DNA of 18,890 nt. Source: Leadbetterella byssophila_A (lineage in GTDB: Bacteria > Bacteroidota > Bacteroidia > Cytophagales > Spirosomataceae). Each line of letters begins with the position of its first letter. The first letter of the stretch is position 1. A program made the position numbers and the translations under genes. The stretch is taken from contig JBEBRR010000070.1 in assembly GCA_040394735.1 (NCBI GenBank), positions 1 to 18,890 on the forward strand, read 5' to 3'. Shown here in pieces: positions 6,589-14,855 of this stretch. Under the pieces are notes generated by a model. That model was not told the origin of the DNA. It did no database searches and was given only the letters and a program-made list of their open reading frames with translations.

Positions 6589-6729
6589 ATGAAGCAGATC
6601 AGGAATAAGAATACAGGTGGTAAAAGGAGTTATATTAAGCCTGCCTTACACAAGCATGGCCTGTTGAGTAAATTGACGTTAAAAACAGGGAGCAATGCGG
6701 ATTCGGGTATGCCTTCCTATGAGCCATAA
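6589..6729 (+). CDS. Putative lasso peptide precursor (RiPP)
   Basis: This 46-codon ORF is too short for most gene finders. The product contains Y15-x2-P18-x-L20-x3-G24-x4-L29-T30, exactly the leader signature YxxPxLxxxGxxxxLT recognised by the RRE protein of lasso systems. The basic, Gly-rich N-terminus (MKQIRNKNTGGKR) is typical. By analogy with lariatin-type precursors, where the conserved Thr is at -2, the core would be residues 32-46, KTGSNADSGMPSYEP. That places D38 at core position 7 as the ring acceptor. Other registers (starting at G34 or S35) put no acidic residue at 7-9. It lies 21 nt before, and in the same frame as, a lasso-cyclase-like gene. The leader match and the cyclase neighbour support the call; core boundaries and ring size are inference. 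Confidence 0.78.
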   Translation: MKQIRNKNTGGKRSYIKPALHKHGLLSKLTLKTGSNADSGMPSYEP

Positions 6730-6750
6730 TCCATTAAGATAGCTAATCCC

Positions 6751-8559
6751 GTGTCTTTCCAGGGCTACATTAATTTATGTGAAACCCTCAGCCCTGCCCG
6801 TTCAGGGAAGATTCATCGGGGAATTTATGTGCTCTTTAAAGGGGAAGAGGCGCATCTGGGAGAGCTTAAACGGTTTCCCGGCAGTAGCTGTACAGAAAAA
6901 ATAGCGAATGCTTTTTGGGAGAGGGGTGTAAAGGCATTTAGTGAACTGGAACATGACTTCCTGCTTTTTCTCTACATCCCTTCTCGAAAAAGGCTCTATC
7001 TGGTAAGAGACCGGTTTGGAGTTCAACCGGTTTATTTTAAAAGCGCTGGCAGTATTTTCAGATTTTCGCAGCAGGGACCGGATCTGATGGGTGGACTACA
7101 ACCTGATGCAGCCAGCATCAGGAATTACCTGGTTGATTTTGCTGAGACTGAGCTTCAGGCGGATTCGCGTACATTTTTTAACGGGATGCATACTGTTCCT
7201 CCCGGAAGCTATTTTTGTAAGGAAGGGGGAGACTGCGGTCAATGTGTGGCTTACTGGAAACCGGAACCGGCCGGTTCGCCGAATAATTCAAGCCTTTCCG
7301 ACAAATTTCGGGAAAGGCTTTTTGAATCAGTAGCTTTCCAGACCCGGAATTACCAGCGGGTGTCAGCTCACTTAAGCGGGGGGATGGATTCTTCTACTAT
7401 AGCCCTGGTATATAATAAACTGACCGGAGAAAAATTATCTACCTTTTACTTTGATATTTCAGATAAAAATCACAGGGATCCTTATTATGCAGATCTGGTT
7501 GCCTCTCAGATAAGTGCTCAGCACATCTATATCCAGCCCGCCCAAAAAGATATATACCAATCTTTGAAAAAATTAAGCCGGGCTACGGGGCATCCGGAGT
7601 TTTTTATTCTTCCCTCCAATATCCAGTATGCCATTGCAGAAGAGGCAGAGGCCCGCGGGGCAGATGCTATACTGACCGGTATGGATGGAGATTCCGTGGT
7701 AGGTCATGGCTGGGGGTACCTGGAGGTGCTCAGAAGAAATGACGACTGGGAAATTTTTATTAATCAGCTTTCCCGTTTACGGATGCTTCGCAGTTCCTCT
7801 TTTAACCCAGGGATGCAACCTATACAGAGGAATATTATAGAACGAGAACTTTTCACACTTTTTAAAGGCAGGGAATTACGCCGGCTTCGGAATCTGATGG
7901 CTATCAGCCGAAAGAAATTTGGATATATCCCTGTGCGATTTATCGCTTATCTGGCACACCGTGTGTATGAGCGCTTCCTGAACCCTTCTTTACCGAAAGA
8001 CAAAGACTATTTTCTTCACAAGGACCTCTTTCACTTGGAAAGCCGTGATATGTATAAGGCTGCCGGACTGTATGAGCATAGTGATCAGGAAATTGTGGAT
8101 AACTTCAGGGCGGTAGTGAATGGAGAATACCCTTGGCATTTTGAACAGTTTCAGGCTATAGGTCAGGCTTATGGCCAGCAATATCTCCACCCTTTTTTTG
8201 ACCGAAAGCTTTTTGAACTTTGTCTTGCAATACCCGATACATTGCGGTATGGGAATGGTAAGACCCGCTGGCTGCTACGTAATGCCATGAAAGATATTCT
8301 TCCCGTAGAACTTTATGATCGTCATGATAAAGACGACTTCTCCCTTTATCTGATTAAATCGTGTTGCAGTCTCTGGCAGGATAATCGTGAAAAGTTTGAA
8401 GAGAATAAAAGACTGTGGCAGTATATTGATCAGTCCCGATTCCGGAGGCAGATAAATATCCTGTTAGCCGGAAGGTACCCGCTGGGCGTATCGCGAACTT
8501 TGGCTCGAAAGCTCAACCGAATCATGTATCTGGGTGTTTGGCTTGACACGCTGGAGTGA
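6751..8559 (+). CDS. Asparagine synthetase-like lasso peptide cyclase
   Basis: This 602-aa protein has the two-domain asparagine synthase B/McjC architecture. The glutaminase-like N-terminal domain (about 1-165) keeps RDRFGVQPVYF (86-96) but has Ser at position 2 (MSFQGY) instead of the catalytic Cys. It therefore cannot release ammonia from glutamine, as expected for a lasso macrolactam synthetase. The AMP-forming domain has the PP-loop SGGMDSS (209-215), TGMDGDSVVGHG (309-320), HPFFDRKLFELCLAIP (480-495), GNGKTRWLLRNAM (501-513) and R524 with K527-D528-D529-F530. The predicted role is to adenylate the core Asp/Glu side chain and close it on the core N-terminal amine. The GTG start at 6751 gives the family-type N-terminus, and the first in-frame upstream stop is the precursor's own TAA. 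It converges with the phosphoesterase gene. Confidence 0.85.
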   Translation: MSFQGYINLCETLSPARSGKIHRGIYVLFKGEEAHLGELKRFPGSSCTEKIANAFWERGVKAFSELEHDFLLFLYIPSRKRLYLVRDRFGVQPVYFKSAGSIFRFSQQGPDLMGGLQPDAASIRNYLVDFAETELQADSRTFFNGMHTVPPGSYFCKEGGDCGQCVAYWKPEPAGSPNNSSLSDKFRERLFESVAFQTRNYQRVSAHLSGGMDSSTIALVYNKLTGEKLSTFYFDISDKNHRDPYYADLVASQISAQHIYIQPAQKDIYQSLKKLSRATGHPEFFILPSNIQYAIAEEAEARGADAILTGMDGDSVVGHGWGYLEVLRRNDDWEIFINQLSRLRMLRSSSFNPGMQPIQRNIIERELFTLFKGRELRRLRNLMAISRKKFGYIPVRFIAYLAHRVYERFLNPSLPKDKDYFLHKDLFHLESRDMYKAAGLYEHSDQEIVDNFRAVVNGEYPWHFEQFQAIGQAYGQQYLHPFFDRKLFELCLAIPDTLRYGNGKTRWLLRNAMKDILPVELYDRHDKDDFSLYLIKSCCSLWQDNREKFEENKRLWQYIDQSRFRRQINILLAGRYPLGVSRTLARKLNRIMYLGVWLDTLE

Positions 8560-8560
8560 G

Positions 8561-8596
8561 AGAAAAGCGGTTCAGTAATAAGCGGGACGCCTTTCT
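8561..8596. terminator. Weak hairpin between convergent genes
   Basis: agaaaagcg (8561-8569) can pair with cgcctttct (8588-8596) with one mismatch and an 18-nt loop. It sits in the 55-nt gap between the cyclase and the phosphoesterase, where a shared terminator would be expected. There is no long T-run, so support is positional only. Confidence 0.25.
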
Positions 8597-8614
8597 GAAT
8601 TATCTTACTTTAAA

Positions 8615-10408
8615 TCATTTCAACTTCCTCACCATCCCCTTATTCAGATCCACCTCAAAATGATCCGACGGGTCACCGTTGGAAATTTTGCTCAGTATCC
8701 GGAAAAGATCTTTCAGTTGGAGAGTGAGCGTATCGCCACTATCCAGCTGCTCAAATTCCCGGCTGAGCGTTTCATACTGCCTGAGCCGCCGCCGCGGGAT
8801 ATCCCGGCGGGCCAGCTCATCGGCCGATTGAAATTTATAGAGATCAAGAAGCAGCTCATTGAATCCCCATTGGCGGTAGCTTCGCTTTTTCAGGCCCGGC
8901 TTCCCTTTGGAAAGGCGGAAGAGATCTTCACCGTTCAGTTTTCCGGCCTTTTCCGTAAGCTCCTTCGGCCAGTCGGAAGGGATCATGCGCAGCCGTACCA
9001 GCTCCTGCAGGTGAAAAAGGGTGAAATCGCGGTAAGAACGGGTGTTTAAAATTTCTCTGTTCCAGATGCGGGGATCAGCGGCCAGGCGCAGCGCTTCATG
9101 TTCTTTTTCGTAGAGGGGAAAAAGCTCATTGAAACGGTCTGCCTTATCCAGGATAACGGTCTCCACCTCATACCTGTCACCCGGCTTCACGGTTAAGATC
9201 TTATAGGCGGGAATATAAGCGGCCAGTGAGGGCACCTGGATGTTCACCAGCATTTTCCCATCTGCATACTTCCGGATACCCGTATCATTGATGTGCATAT
9301 GCCCGCCGAAATGAATCTGCAATCCGGCGTCAGCGAATGCCCTTGCCACCTCTTCCCCGGGCGTGCGGTGCAGTTGCCATTTGGTTTCCCCCAGCAGGCG
9401 GCTGATCTCTTCCGATGCCCCGTCGTTATATTCGATCATGGGGTAATGGGTAAAGGCCACCACGGTCTTGTTTCTTTTCCGGGCTTCGGCGGTCACCTGT
9501 TTCACCCAGGCAATCAGGTGGGCCTTGTTTGTCATCACGTTATTGTAGCCTACACTTGACGGGTTATAATTTTTGACGTCGTCCGGGTCGCCGTTCAGAT
9601 TTTTAGGAATGTAAGTGTTCCCGTCAATGGCCAGAAGCCAGAGGCCGCTTACCGGCTCAGCTACATAAGTCAGGTCAGGTACCGTAAACCCGGGGCTTAC
9701 CTCGTACATCCGTTGCCGGTAATCGCCGTATTTTTCAGCGGTGGCATAGCTGTACTCTTCCGGGGCAATAAACCGGGAAGGCGTGCTCCAGTAAAGGTAA
9801 TCCGGAGAAGGGCGAAGCCCGAATGTGCCCAGCTCTTCCAGGATTTCCGGGTAGCCTGACATGGCGATGTCTTTCGTAAGGATGCTGCCGGGGCCACGTG
9901 CCAGGCTTTCCGAGCTGTAGATACCGAGCGGCTTCCCGTCGGCATTCAGGAAATCGCTTTTTCCCGCTTCCTGCCGGAAAGGGCCTACGGGATCGTGGTT
10001 ACCGGTGGTAATAAAAAACCGCAGCCCGTATTTCCGGGCGTACTCCTCCAGGATCTTCCGGAGCCCCCGGAGGTTATAGGCCTGACCGTCATCGCTAAAG
10101 TCACCGGGCAGCACCACAATTTCAATGCCCCGGGCCACCACATCATTCAACGCCGCCAGGAAAGCGTAATAATTTTCGTTAAAGATGCGGGTAGAACGCA
10201 GCTGGGCCCCCATGGTCCGCATAATCACCGGTTTCCCGGTTCCCGGGTTAACGATTCCCTTAAATTCATGATCCGGGAAACTCCCGTACAGATCCTGGAA
10301 ATGGATGTCGGAAAGAAAAGCGATCTTCGTCTGCTGCGCACAGGCAGGGAGCGCTCCGAAGAGGAGCAGAACAGATACTATACGAAAGAATCTACCCATT
10401 TTTCTCAT
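8615..10408 (-). CDS. Secreted calcineurin-like metallophosphoesterase
   Basis: The protein has 597 aa from the ATG at 10408. That start gives a compact signal peptide (MRKMGRFFRIVS, then VLLLFGALPAC) and is preferred to an in-frame start at 10438 that adds residues within the upstream gene; ATG 10399 is also possible. C23 after LPA could be lipidated. The metallophosphoesterase set is complete: D34-I-H36; G102-D103; GNHD 136-139; H321 in FTHYPM; and GGH-x-H (368-372). It would hydrolyse a phosphomonoester or phosphodiester in the periplasm or at the outer surface with a dinuclear metal centre. About 200 C-terminal residues have no domain I recognise. The start lies within the 3' end of the hybrid regulator gene, so the two are co-transcribed. 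The substrate is unknown. Confidence 0.88.
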   Translation of the reverse strand: MRKMGRFFRIVSVLLLFGALPACAQQTKIAFLSDIHFQDLYGSFPDHEFKGIVNPGTGKPVIMRTMGAQLRSTRIFNENYYAFLAALNDVVARGIEIVVLPGDFSDDGQAYNLRGLRKILEEYARKYGLRFFITTGNHDPVGPFRQEAGKSDFLNADGKPLGIYSSESLARGPGSILTKDIAMSGYPEILEELGTFGLRPSPDYLYWSTPSRFIAPEEYSYATAEKYGDYRQRMYEVSPGFTVPDLTYVAEPVSGLWLLAIDGNTYIPKNLNGDPDDVKNYNPSSVGYNNVMTNKAHLIAWVKQVTAEARKRNKTVVAFTHYPMIEYNDGASEEISRLLGETKWQLHRTPGEEVARAFADAGLQIHFGGHMHINDTGIRKYADGKMLVNIQVPSLAAYIPAYKILTVKPGDRYEVETVILDKADRFNELFPLYEKEHEALRLAADPRIWNREILNTRSYRDFTLFHLQELVRLRMIPSDWPKELTEKAGKLNGEDLFRLSKGKPGLKKRSYRQWGFNELLLDLYKFQSADELARRDIPRRRLRQYETLSREFEQLDSGDTLTLQLKDLFRILSKISNGDPSDHFEVDLNKGMVRKLK

Positions 10409-13400
10409 GACTTTTAGTATACTCGGAAGGTGAAACATTATACAGCTTCTGGAAGGCTGACCGGAAATATTTATAGTCTTCTATGCCCACCATATCCATT
10501 ACTTCGGTCACGCGGAAACGCCCGGTAACCAGCAGCTGCGCCGCCCGCTTGAGCCGTACGTCGCGGATGAATTCCACCACTGACTGCCCCGTAATATTTT
10601 TCAGCTTGCGGTAGTAGGCTGACTGGCTCATGCCCGACTCACCCACCAGGCTTTGCACCCCGAACTGCTTATTGGTGAGGTTATTTTCCACGATCTCCAT
10701 CGCGTTCCGGATAAATTCGCGGTCGGTATCCGGAATGGCCGAGGTAGTAGGCTCCATCAGGATCTGCCGTTGATAATACTCGGTGAGCTTGCGGCGGTTG
10801 ATCAGTAAAGACTGGATCTTGGAAAACAGGATGCGGGGATTGAAGGGCTTCACAATGTAGTCGTCGGCACCGCTTTCCAACCCTTCCAGCTCATGAACGG
10901 CCGCGGCCCGGGCCGTGATGAGCACCACCGGGATATGTGCTGTTTTCGGGTTATTCTTTATTTTTTCACAAAGTTCCAGGCCGTTCATTTCAGGCATCAT
11001 TACGTCGCTCAGGATGATGTCCGGCAGGTCTTCAAGCGCTTTGGCCAGTCCTTCCTTCCCGTCATGGGCGGTAGAAACCTTTAAATGGCGCCCGAAAATC
11101 CCGCTCAGGTAAGCCCGCAGATCGGCATTGTCTTCCACAATCAGGAGGTGATTTTCCGAGAGCGTTTCGTCCATATGTTCCGGCAGCGGCGTTTCCGGCG
11201 CAGCAAGGGCGGGCGATGGGCTTTCCGGAAGCGCAGGCTCACCGGAAGGGGCCGGGTTAAAAGGCAGTGTTACCTCAAAGGCAGAGCCGGCTCCCGGCTC
11301 ACTCCATGCTTCTATTTTGCCATCCAGTACCTGCACCAGCTCTTTCACCAGGGAAAGCCCGATACCCGTTCCGGGAGTTTTCGGCCGGTCTTTTCTCACC
11401 ACCTGGTAAAACGGTTCGAAAATATGCTTCAGGTCTTCCGGCCCGATACCAGAGCCGTTATCGGTTACCCGGATAAGCAAATGATCTTTGTCCCGCCGCT
11501 TTACAGAAAGCCTCACCTCTCCGCCCTCCGGGGTGTATTTAAAGGCATTGGAAAGCAGGTTGGTCAGGATGATCTCCAGCTTGGCCGGGTCAAAGCTGAC
11601 CACCGCCTCCTCGCGGAAGACATCCAGCGTATAGCGGATATTCAACTCATCGGCCTTGATCTTGAAGATCAGGAATATCTCGCGGATGAACGCGATGATA
11701 TCGGCATTCTGAAGCTGAACCTTCATATTGCCCGACTCTATTTTCCGGAGATCCATCAGCTGGTTCACCAGGCTCAGGAGCTTGTTAGCCTGCTTATGGA
11801 CCAGTTCGGCTTTTTGCCGGGCTTCGGTCTGGGGCTCCACGGCCTGCATCAGGTCTTCGGCCGGGTTAATGATGAGGGTGAGCGGGGTACGGAGCTCATG
11901 CGATACATTGGTGAAGAAGCTGAGCTTCATGTCTGACAGCTCCTTCTCCTTCTGCTTCTCCATCTGTTCCAGCGTGATCTTCTGCTGGAGCTCGCGCTGC
12001 CGGGCCCGGACATTCCTGTACCAGGTTAAGGCCGCCAGGGCGGTAATAACATAAAACGTATAGGCCCACCAGGTTTTATACCAGGGCGGCAGGATGCTCA
12101 GCCGCAAGGTGGCGGGCTCTTCGGCCCAGACGCCGTCGCCGTTATCGGCCCTCACCATAAACGTATAGTCGCCGGCAGGAAGGCTGGCAAAGGCAGCGAT
12201 CCGCTGGCCCGGTAAAAGCGGGATCCAGTTTTCGTGGTAGCCGTCCAGCTTGTACGCATACCGCTGTTTCCGGGGATTATGGAAGTTCAGCCCCACAAAC
12301 TCAATGGTAAAATCGTTCTCCGAATCTTTCAGGGTGATTTTGTCGGACGAAGAAAAAGGCCCGGAGAGAATGGCCCGCGGATTCTTTTCAGACAGCTCAT
12401 AATTCACGATCCTCACGCGGGTGATCTGCATTTTCGGCGGATAGGGATTCAGCGAGATCTGCGACGGGTTAAAATAAGAAATCCCGTTAATGCCGCCGAA
12501 ATACAGGGTGCCGTCAGCATCTTTGGCCGCAGCGCCTATTTTGAAGGAATTGCTCTGCAAGCCGTCAGCCACATCAAAGTGGAGATAGGTTTTCTTTTCC
12601 GGGTCAAACCGGTATAGTCCGCGGCCGCCAATCCAGAGGTCCCCGTTATCTGCTTCCTGGATGGTCTCCACATTGGATTCCGGAAGCCAGGCATCATAGC
12701 GGGTGATCACCTCCCTGCCGTTTACTTTATGGATGAGGTGAAGTCCGCCGCCCAGGGTTCCCACCCAAAGGTTTCCTTTCCGGTCTTTGTGAAGCGGCCA
12801 GGCGTAATTGACCTTCATGCTTTCCGGGCTTTTCGGGTCAAAGTAAAAATGGTTCACTACCTTAAGTTGCTGGTTATCCAGCCGCAGCTTACACACCCCG
12901 GCGTTCCGGGTGCTGACCCACATCACACCGTCTTCTTTATCGTACAGCAGTGAAGTGATCTTATCAGAAGGGATAGCAGAATTCCCGGTATCCAGGGTCC
13001 GGATAAAATTGCCCTTTTTATCAAAAATGTAGATCCCGGCATAGAAGGTGGCTATCCAGATCCGTCCGTCTCCGTCTTCCCGGATACAAAGGGGTTCTAT
13101 TCCCGCCCAGGATCGTTTCCCTGGCACATCGGGCAGTCTTTGCAGGGATAAGGATTTCCTGTCTAACAGGTAAATGCTGTTTTCGCGTGAAGCCACCCAC
13201 AGGTGGCCGTCTCCGGCATCATAAATACTGGAAACGCTGATGTGGGTAGTGCTGCCGGGAACCCGGTTATTCAGGAAGTTCCGGAAAGTCCGGGTGGCTT
13301 TATCATAGCGTGAAAACCCGTTCCGGGTGCCGATCCACAGCACCTCCTTCTCATTCCAGATGGTATTGATGTAATCGTCCGGCAGCTCATGGTTATTCAT

Positions 13401-14471
13401 GCGGTTGATCACCCCGAATGGCTTGGCCAGCAGGTTGATCTTGTTCAGCCCTCCGGCAGAAGCGGCAAACCAGAGGTTATTAAAGGAATCTTCAAATACC
13501 TGGTGTACACGGTTGGAGTTAATAGCAAAAGGGTTGTCGGAATCTACCGAAAAGACCTCGTCGTGATACGTCAGCAGGTTATTGTCTTCCGGCCGGATAT
13601 CCCGGATAAGGTGAAGTCCGAAATTGGTGCCGATCCAGAACCGCCTGAACGAATCTTCAAAAATGCAATTGATGGAGGCAAATGAATCTTTCAGCCATTG
13701 CACCTCTAAAACGGGTCCGGTACGGATTCGCGCCATTGAATTATCCGAGGCTACCCAGAGCGTGTTATCCGGGTTGAACAGAAGCGCCCTGACATTTTCA
13801 TGGGGCCACTGATGTGTCCGTGCCGGAACAAAAGCGTCTTTGTCTTTTTTGAGATGCCATAACCCGAGACCCAGCGTGCCAACCCACAGGTTACCGGCAT
13901 TGTCCTCTTCCAGGCGAAATACGGTGACGTTGGCTCCGTCTTTAAGAAAAGGGATCTTCCGTACGGTGGAAATTTTATGGGAGGAGGAGAAGGAAATGAT
14001 CAGGAGTCCGTGTGAGCGGGTGGCCACGCACAAACGGTTATCGCTGATGTCCAGCACGGCCCTTGCCGAAATCTGCCGGAGGAGCGTTTCGGTCTCTTCA
14101 TCGGGTGCCAGGTCGGCCAGGCTCCGGAAGGCGTCCTGTTCTGCGTCATAAAAATATACGCCCTGCTCATCGGCGATGGCCCATATTCTGCCGTCTTTGG
14201 CAAGCTTCAGGCTTTGGATCCGGTTATTATAAAGCCCGTTGAAATTGGGGTTAGGCATCAGGTAATTTTTCAGCTCATACCCGTCATAGCGGTCAATGCC
14301 GTTATTGGTGCCTATCCAGATAAACCCGTCCCTGTCCTGGAGCACCGCCACAGCATCGCTGTGCGCCAGTCCGTCATTGACCGTAATATGTTCAAACCGG
14401 AAATTGTTTTGAGACAGCCCCCGGGTAAAGATTCCTGTCAGCAGGAGAAAACAGGATATAAGCCGCTTCAT
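10392..14471 (-). CDS. Hybrid two-component system sensor/regulator (HTCS)
   Basis: This 1359-aa, SusR/BT-type one-protein signalling system spans the inner membrane. In order, it has a signal peptide (MKRLISCFLLLTGIFTRGLSQ); periplasmic Reg_prop beta-propeller repeats (DRDGFIWIGTNNGIDRYDG near 50-65, then repeated LWVGT/IWIAT blades to about 680); a Y_Y_Y domain (DGYHENWIPL, GDYTFMVRADNGDG); a membrane helix near 800-820; HisKA with the phospho-acceptor His in FTNVSHELRTPLT (about 857); a HATPase domain with NLLSNAFKYTPEGG, DNGSGIG and GTGIGLSLV; a receiver with VEDNADLR, the phospho-acceptor Asp in ILSDVMMPEMNG, and VKPF; and an AraC HTH at the C-terminus. ATG 14471 is preferred over an upstream GTG (14486) because it starts the signal peptide. 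It is divergent from SusC, its likely target. Confidence 0.95.
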   Translation of the reverse strand: MKRLISCFLLLTGIFTRGLSQNNFRFEHITVNDGLAHSDAVAVLQDRDGFIWIGTNNGIDRYDGYELKNYLMPNPNFNGLYNNRIQSLKLAKDGRIWAIADEQGVYFYDAEQDAFRSLADLAPDEETETLLRQISARAVLDISDNRLCVATRSHGLLIISFSSSHKISTVRKIPFLKDGANVTVFRLEEDNAGNLWVGTLGLGLWHLKKDKDAFVPARTHQWPHENVRALLFNPDNTLWVASDNSMARIRTGPVLEVQWLKDSFASINCIFEDSFRRFWIGTNFGLHLIRDIRPEDNNLLTYHDEVFSVDSDNPFAINSNRVHQVFEDSFNNLWFAASAGGLNKINLLAKPFGVINRMNNHELPDDYINTIWNEKEVLWIGTRNGFSRYDKATRTFRNFLNNRVPGSTTHISVSSIYDAGDGHLWVASRENSIYLLDRKSLSLQRLPDVPGKRSWAGIEPLCIREDGDGRIWIATFYAGIYIFDKKGNFIRTLDTGNSAIPSDKITSLLYDKEDGVMWVSTRNAGVCKLRLDNQQLKVVNHFYFDPKSPESMKVNYAWPLHKDRKGNLWVGTLGGGLHLIHKVNGREVITRYDAWLPESNVETIQEADNGDLWIGGRGLYRFDPEKKTYLHFDVADGLQSNSFKIGAAAKDADGTLYFGGINGISYFNPSQISLNPYPPKMQITRVRIVNYELSEKNPRAILSGPFSSSDKITLKDSENDFTIEFVGLNFHNPRKQRYAYKLDGYHENWIPLLPGQRIAAFASLPAGDYTFMVRADNGDGVWAEEPATLRLSILPPWYKTWWAYTFYVITALAALTWYRNVRARQRELQQKITLEQMEKQKEKELSDMKLSFFTNVSHELRTPLTLIINPAEDLMQAVEPQTEARQKAELVHKQANKLLSLVNQLMDLRKIESGNMKVQLQNADIIAFIREIFLIFKIKADELNIRYTLDVFREEAVVSFDPAKLEIILTNLLSNAFKYTPEGGEVRLSVKRRDKDHLLIRVTDNGSGIGPEDLKHIFEPFYQVVRKDRPKTPGTGIGLSLVKELVQVLDGKIEAWSEPGAGSAFEVTLPFNPAPSGEPALPESPSPALAAPETPLPEHMDETLSENHLLIVEDNADLRAYLSGIFGRHLKVSTAHDGKEGLAKALEDLPDIILSDVMMPEMNGLELCEKIKNNPKTAHIPVVLITARAAAVHELEGLESGADDYIVKPFNPRILFSKIQSLLINRRKLTEYYQRQILMEPTTSAIPDTDREFIRNAMEIVENNLTNKQFGVQSLVGESGMSQSAYYRKLKNITGQSVVEFIRDVRLKRAAQLLVTGRFRVTEVMDMVGIEDYKYFRSAFQKLYNVSPSEYTKSHEKNG

Positions 14472-14855
14472 TTTTAACGCTACCACACGTCAAATTTCTT
14501 TAAAAAAAGATACAAGCGCAACCTTTCCGTAAAATCCCGTCCTGTGGTTTGCCCACGGATAGGTTGAGGGAAAGGACTCACCAGGTATAGGGAAGAAATA
14601 GAAGTAGAGAAATATTTTTTATTAATACGCTTATAAAAAGCTATTTGCCTCAATATAATAAAGAGTTTTTATATGATTCATGCCGAAAATACCCCGGCAT
14701 TTTGCTGATTTTGACCCTAACCGGGCCGGGGTAATCCGGCCTAAATTTGCACTATTCAAATAAATTATTTTGAATTTTTCGGGGCGGTTGCAAAAAAATC
14801 AAAGGATTATCCTCCGGGTCTTGTCAAAGTAAATCATTTTTAATTATTCAATCAG
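14472..14855. promoter_or_regulatory. Divergent HTCS-SusC regulatory region
   Basis: This 384-nt, AT-rich gap contains no gene. Visible elements include a 6-bp hairpin, atgccg / cggcat (14680-14685 and 14695-14700), followed by TTTT; a GC-rich hairpin, ggccgg / ccggcc with a 6-nt loop (14724-14741); and, immediately after it, TAAATTTG (14742-14749), a perfect match to the Bacteroidetes -7 box, although no TTG lies at the usual 19-21 nt upstream. A 7-bp dyad, attcaaa / tttgaat with an 8-nt spacer (14754-14775), follows and could be an AraC-domain operator or part of the promoter. The hybrid regulator probably binds here to switch on susCD. No convincing promoter for the HTCS gene itself was found. 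Confidence 0.4.

Noticed and set aside
6751..8559. True asparagine synthetase B (amino acid biosynthesis)
   Set aside because: The N-terminal nucleophile Cys2 is absent and a lasso-type precursor lies directly upstream. I prefer the cyclase role, although synthetase activity with ammonia cannot be formally excluded.
10893..11936. Long open frames on the + strand opposite the hybrid regulator, including one of 283 codons
   Set aside because: They lie wholly inside the GC-rich HTCS gene, whose domains are unmistakable. Their translations are Arg/Pro-rich with no recognisable domain.
14724..14741. GC-rich hairpin as an intrinsic terminator upstream of susC
   Set aside because: It is followed by TAAATTTG rather than a T-run, and no + strand transcript is expected to end there.
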